NCBI RefSeq assembly: GCF_016901135.1
Contig: NZ_JAFEVL010000020.1
Coordinates: forward strand, 124,001 to 188,000
DNA length: 64,000 bases
Direction: 5' to 3'
Source: Martinezella lusitana
GTDB taxonomy: Bacteria; Pseudomonadota; Alphaproteobacteria; Rhizobiales; Rhizobiaceae
The position numbers and the translations under genes were made by a program. Shown here piece after piece: positions 60,647-64,000 of this stretch (positions are counted from its first letter, which is position 1; every line of letters begins with the position of its first letter). A model generated the notes under the pieces. The model was not told the DNA's origin, ran no database searches, and saw only the letters and a list, made by a program, of their open reading frames with translations.

Positions 60647-62761
60647 ATGCCCGATCTCCTGCTCGAACTCCGCTCCGAGGAAATTCCCGCCCGTATGCAG
60701 CGCAAGGCTGCCGGCGATCTGAAGAAGCTGGTGACTGATGCCCTGGTCGAAGCGGGTCTTTCCTATGAGGGCGCCAGGGAATATTGGACGCCGCGGCGGC
60801 TGACGCTCGATATTCGCGGCCTGACGGCGCGCTCCGCCGATGTGCGCGAGGAGCGCAAGGGGCCGCGCACCGACGCCAATGAAAAGGCGATCGAAGGCTT
60901 TTTGCGCGGTGCCGGCCTCTCGTCCATCTCCGAAGCGCAGGTGCAGAGCGACCCGAAGAAGGGCGATTTCTACGTTGCGATCATTTCGAAGCCCGGCCGC
61001 GCCGCCGAGGAAATCGTCGCTGCCGTGATGCCCGATATTATCCGTAATTTCCCTTGGCCGAAATCCATGCGCTGGGGCAAGGCCTCGGCCAAGCCCGGCT
61101 CGCTGCGCTGGGTGCGCCCGCTGCAGTCGATCGTCTGCACCTTCGGCACTGAGCATGAAGAGACCGTCGTCATCCCCTTCGAGATCGACGGCATCGTCGC
61201 TTCCAACGTCACCTACGGCCATCGCTTCCATGCGCCTGAGGCGATCACGGTCAAGCGTTTCGACGACTATGTCGCGAGCCTGGAAAAGGCCAGCGTCATC
61301 CTTGATGCCGAGCGCCGCAAGGATATCATCCTGCACGATGCCCGCGACATCGCCTTTGCCAATGGCCTGGAGCTGGTCGAGGATGAGGGCCTGCTGGAAG
61401 AAGTGTCCGGTCTGGTCGAGTGGCCGCAGGTGCTGATGGGCTCCTTCGAGGAAGACTATCTGTCGATCCCCTCGGAAATCATCCGTCTGACCATCAAGAC
61501 CAACCAGAAGTGTTTTGTTACCCGCCCGCAGGTGGGCGAAACGCTGTCCAACCGCTTCATTCTCGTCTCGAACATCCAGGCGACGGATGGCGGCAAGGAG
61601 ATCATTCACGGCAATGGCAAGGTCGTGCGTGCCCGCCTGTCCGATGCGCTACATTTCTGGAAGCGTGACCAGGGCGATCTGCCCGACCTCGAAACGCTGG
61701 AAGCTGCCGCCGCCAAGTTTGGCCTCGACCTGAAGAAGCCGCTCGATCAGCGCATGGCCAAGCTCGACGCGCTCAAAGTCACCTTCCATGCCAAGCTCGG
61801 CAGCCAGGGAGAGCGTGTCGCCCGCATCCGTGCACTTGCAGCCGAACTCGCCAAGATCACCGGCGCCGATCCCGTTTTGGTCGATCGCGCCGTTGTGCTC
61901 GCCAAGGCCGACTTGCGCACCGAAGCCGTCGGCGAATTCCCCGAACTGCAGGGCCTCATGGGCCGCAAATATGCGGCACTGCAGGGCGAGAACGCCTCGG
62001 TCGCTGCCGCCATCGAAGATCATTACAAGCCGCAAGGCCCTTCGGACCGCGTCCCCGAGGACAAGGTAGGGGTTACCGTAGCGCTCGCCGATAAGCTGGA
62101 TACGCTCGTTGGTTTCTGGGCGATCGACGAGAAGCCCACAGGCTCGAAAGATCCTTACGCGCTGCGCCGGGCCGCTCTTGGCGTCGTTCGTATCCTGCTG
62201 GAGCGAGGCGTGCGCCTACCACTGCTGGCGACGACCAAGGATGCTGATCTGCTGGCCTTCTTCCATGATCGCCTCAAGGTCTACCTGCGCGATCTCGGCG
62301 CCCGCCACGACCTGATCGACGCCGTGCTGACGCCGGAAACGGACGACCTTCTGATGATCGCTCGCCGCGTCGAGGCGCTGACAGCCTTCATCACCTCCGA
62401 AGACGGCAAGAACCTGCTCGCCGGCACCAAGCGCGCCACGCAGCTTCTGGCCGCCGAAGAGAAGAAGGGCACGGTTGTCGCCGACAGCGTTTCGGAAGCG
62501 CTGCTGAAGCTCGATGCGGAAAGGGATCTCTTTGCGGCCGTTAAGGCAGCTTCCGCCGAGGCCTCCGATGCGATCGCCAAGGAAGATTTTCGTTCGGCCA
62601 TGGCAGCACTCTCCAAGCTGCGTGCGCCTGTCGACCGCTTTTTCGAGGACGTACTCGTCAACGATGAAGACGCCGCCATCCGCGCCAACCGTTTGGCGCT
62701 GCTGCGCCTGATTCGTGAGGCGACAGGCACCGTTGCGGACTTCTCGAAGATCTCGGGATAA
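60647..62761 (+). CDS. glyS: Glycyl-tRNA synthetase beta subunit
   Basis: A 704-residue beta subunit with the N-terminal [18 protein letters not shown], central [10 protein letters not shown] and LEYxx-type segments, and a C-terminal anticodon-binding DALR-like region. ATG at 60647 (MPDLLLEL) is the conserved start; the upstream frame reads through the repeat. It forms the alpha2beta2 enzyme with glyQ. Confidence 0.96.
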   Translation: MPDLLLELRSEEIPARMQRKAAGDLKKLVTDALVEAGLSYEGAREYWTPRRLTLDIRGLTARSADVREERKGPRTDANEKAIEGFLRGAGLSSISEAQVQSDPKKGDFYVAIISKPGRAAEEIVAAVMPDIIRNFPWPKSMRWGKASAKPGSLRWVRPLQSIVCTFGTEHEETVVIPFEIDGIVASNVTYGHRFHAPEAITVKRFDDYVASLEKASVILDAERRKDIILHDARDIAFANGLELVEDEGLLEEVSGLVEWPQVLMGSFEEDYLSIPSEIIRLTIKTNQKCFVTRPQVGETLSNRFILVSNIQATDGGKEIIHGNGKVVRARLSDALHFWKRDQGDLPDLETLEAAAAKFGLDLKKPLDQRMAKLDALKVTFHAKLGSQGERVARIRALAAELAKITGADPVLVDRAVVLAKADLRTEAVGEFPELQGLMGRKYAALQGENASVAAAIEDHYKPQGPSDRVPEDKVGVTVALADKLDTLVGFWAIDEKPTGSKDPYALRRAALGVVRILLERGVRLPLLATTKDADLLAFFHDRLKVYLRDLGARHDLIDAVLTPETDDLLMIARRVEALTAFITSEDGKNLLAGTKRATQLLAAEEKKGTVVADSVSEALLKLDAERDLFAAVKAASAEASDAIAKEDFRSAMAALSKLRAPVDRFFEDVLVNDEDAAIRANRLALLRLIREATGTVADFSKISG

Positions 62762-62774
62762 AACCGGAGGCGCG

Positions 62775-63269
62775 ATGACCGGAAAGATCCTCGTTAGCGC
62801 CTGCCTCATGGGCCATGCCGTCCGTTATGACGGCCGTTCCAAGCCGCTTGTGCATCCGGCGATCGATCGCTGGCGCGCGAAGGGGCGGCTGGTGACGATC
62901 TGTCCGGAAATGTCCGCCGGCATGGTCGTGCCCCGGCCACCGGCTGAGATTGCCGGTGGGGCGAGCGGCGAGGATGTGCTTGCCGGCACCGCGCGCGTGA
63001 GGGAAATCACCGGTAACGATGTCACGCAGGGATTTCTCCGGGCGGCCGAAAACGCCTTGGCGCTCGCGCGCGAAACCGGCTGCCGTTACGCTCTCCTCAT
63101 CGATGGCAGCCCGTCCTGCGGTTCCGGCTTCATCTATGACGGCTCCTTTTCCGGAGGCCGGCATTCGGGCCGTGGCGTTACGGCTGCGCTACTGAAGCAG
63201 GCCGGCATCGAAGTCTATTCCGATCGCGAGATCGACAGGCTGGTCGAGCGGCTTGACGCGGCGGACTGA
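62775..63269 (+). CDS. DUF523 domain-containing protein
   Basis: A 164-residue protein covering DUF523: ILVSACLMGHAVRYDG, TICPEMSAGM, and DGSPSCGSGFIYDG. The conserved cysteines (about 9, 42 and 117) suggest a metal or thiol function. CGGAGG precedes the ATG at 62775 by five bases. It sits 13 bp after glyS and is likely cotranscribed. Function is unknown. Confidence 0.87.
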   Translation: MTGKILVSACLMGHAVRYDGRSKPLVHPAIDRWRAKGRLVTICPEMSAGMVVPRPPAEIAGGASGEDVLAGTARVREITGNDVTQGFLRAAENALALARETGCRYALLIDGSPSCGSGFIYDGSFSGGRHSGRGVTAALLKQAGIEVYSDREIDRLVERLDAAD

Positions 63270-63291
63270 CGGAGAATTGCGGCTCAAAAAG

Positions 63292-63319
63292 AAACCGCCG
63301 GACGCGAGCCCGGCGGTTT
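63292..63319. terminator. Bidirectional terminator between DUF523 gene and MCP gene
   Basis: AAACCGCCGG (63292-63301) pairs perfectly with CCGGCGGTTT (63310-63319), loop ACGCGAGC, with A-rich and T-rich flanks. It separates convergent genes. Confidence 0.88.
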
Positions 63320-63341
63320 TGCTCTTACTGATTCTATCTGC

Positions 63342-64000
63342 TTAGGCGGCCCGGCGACGATGATCCATTGCCGGGCGCCCATCCGTGACGCGGAAGCCGC
63401 GGATCAGGGCGAGCAGATCTTCCGTATCGGCAGCGAGTGTCTCGGCCGATGCCGTCGTCTCCTCCGCCATGGCGGCGTTCTGCTGCGTGGCGGCGTCGAG
63501 CTGGTTCATCGAGGACGAGATCGAACGCAGCGTCGTATCCTGCTCGGAGGCGCTGTGGGCGATCTTCGAGACGATCTCGTTGGCCGCCTTGATCTGGTCG
63601 GAGATGCGCTTCAGCGCTTCGCCGGCCTCGCCAACGAGGCGAACGCCCTGGTTGACCTGGCCAGAGGAGCGAGCGATCTGGTCCTTGATTTCCTTGGCGG
63701 CTGCCGCGGAACGCTGGGCCAGTTCGCGTACTTCCTGGGCGACGACGGCAAAACCCTTGCCGGATTCGCCGGCGCGGGCGGCTTCGACGCCGGCGTTCAG
63801 AGCCAGAAGATTGGTCTGGAAGGCGATCTCGTCGATGACGCCGATGATCTTGCCGATCTCCGACGAAGACTTTTCGATACCGCTCATCGCTTCGATTGCC
63901 TGCGCAACCACGGCATCGCTGCGTGACGCCTCGGCGCTGACGGCATGAACGCGCTTGCTGGCTTCGTCAGCGCCTTCCGCGGTCTGGCGGACGGCGACGG
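63342..64000 (-). CDS. Methyl-accepting chemotaxis protein, signalling end (N-terminus outside window)
   Basis: The frame is open from the right edge; about 219 residues are visible. The hairpin tip that contacts CheA/CheW is present as VIDEIAFQTNLLALNAGVEAARAG, followed by GFAVVAQEVRELAQRSA. Further heptad helices contain methylation-type Glu/Gln pairs (for example ASEQDTTLRSI and QQNAAMAEE). The C-terminus FRVTDGRPAMDHRRRAA ends without a CheR-tethering pentapeptide. The ligand domain is not visible. Confidence 0.92.
   Translation of the reverse strand, partial: VAVRQTAEGADEASKRVHAVSAEASRSDAVVAQAIEAMSGIEKSSSEIGKIIGVIDEIAFQTNLLALNAGVEAARAGESGKGFAVVAQEVRELAQRSAAAAKEIKDQIARSSGQVNQGVRLVGEAGEALKRISDQIKAANEIVSKIAHSASEQDTTLRSISSSMNQLDAATQQNAAMAEETTASAETLAADTEDLLALIRGFRVTDGRPAMDHRRRAA

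Overview
The window is a chromosomal segment of an alphaproteobacterium, almost certainly a Rhizobium-type member of the Rhizobiaceae. The evidence is high-GC coding sequence, an F0 ATP synthase operon split from F1 with a duplicated b/b' subunit, alphaproteobacterial accessory families (DUF4170, DUF2093, DUF2007, PRC-barrel), an alphaproteobacterial SOS box (GAAC-N7-GAAC), CtrA-like TTAA motifs, a sigma-54 promoter, and a mct-type monocarboxylate transport locus like that known from R. leguminosarum. No rRNA, tRNA, CRISPR array, insertion sequence, prophage or recognisable defence island was found. Most of the DNA is dense housekeeping sequence.

Layout. 1-10.2 kb: end of a chromate transporter, a class IIA HAD phosphatase, ribF, a two-component system (mctSR-like) followed by DUF3311-mctP, then ileS. 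10.3-15.1 kb: lipoprotein, tadA, a 23S/16S pseudouridine synthase with a very long Arg/Asp/Gly/Pro repeat tail, rsmD and a patatin-like protein. 15.1-25.2 kb: a CPA2 antiporter and an envelope/LPS cluster (pmbA, cysQ-like, DUF4170, waaA, HAD, lpxK), then DUF2093 and mutL on the other strand. 25.5-29.4 kb: a PAS-PAS-pseudoreceiver-receiver protein, a GGDEF/EAL phosphodiesterase and an exported PRC-barrel protein. 29.8-34.0 kb: a De Ley-Doudoroff type galactose/galactonate operon (SDR, dgoK, dgoA, SMP-30 lactonase) with a divergent IclR regulator. 34-41.5 kb: a LuxR-type solo regulator, a 660-bp gap with a strong sigma-54 promoter, apbC lacking its CxxC motif, corA, kup and a cell-wall hydrolase. 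41.7-44.5 kb: atpI-B-E-b'-b. 44.6-48.5 kb: a phosphotransferase, rnhB, a radical SAM gene behind a LexA box, a GT2 protein and a small exported protein whose Shine-Dalgarno is buried in a hairpin. 48.5-53 kb (minus strand): moaB, ispE, a TPR protein and ispB. 53-63.3 kb (plus strand): DUF2007, a tRNA methyltransferase, S49 peptidase, glyQ, lemA, aroA, DUF2207, glyS, DUF523. The window closes in the signalling end of a chemotaxis receptor.

How the parts work together. The mct block looks like a self-contained sense-and-import unit for small organic acids, with a perfect inverted repeat between the regulator and the transporter. The dgo operon supplies dehydrogenase, lactonase, kinase and aldolase, but no dehydratase and no transporter. 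The waaA/lpxK block makes the Kdo2-lipid A core. The F0 operon carries a hairpin just behind atpE that could help set the high c-subunit ratio. I found no overt new multigene system. The best leads are regulatory: the SD-sequestering hairpin at 48155-48186, the LexA box at 47364-47378, the orphan sigma-54 promoter at 35244-35259, and the kinase-less PAS/receiver protein next to an EAL protein.
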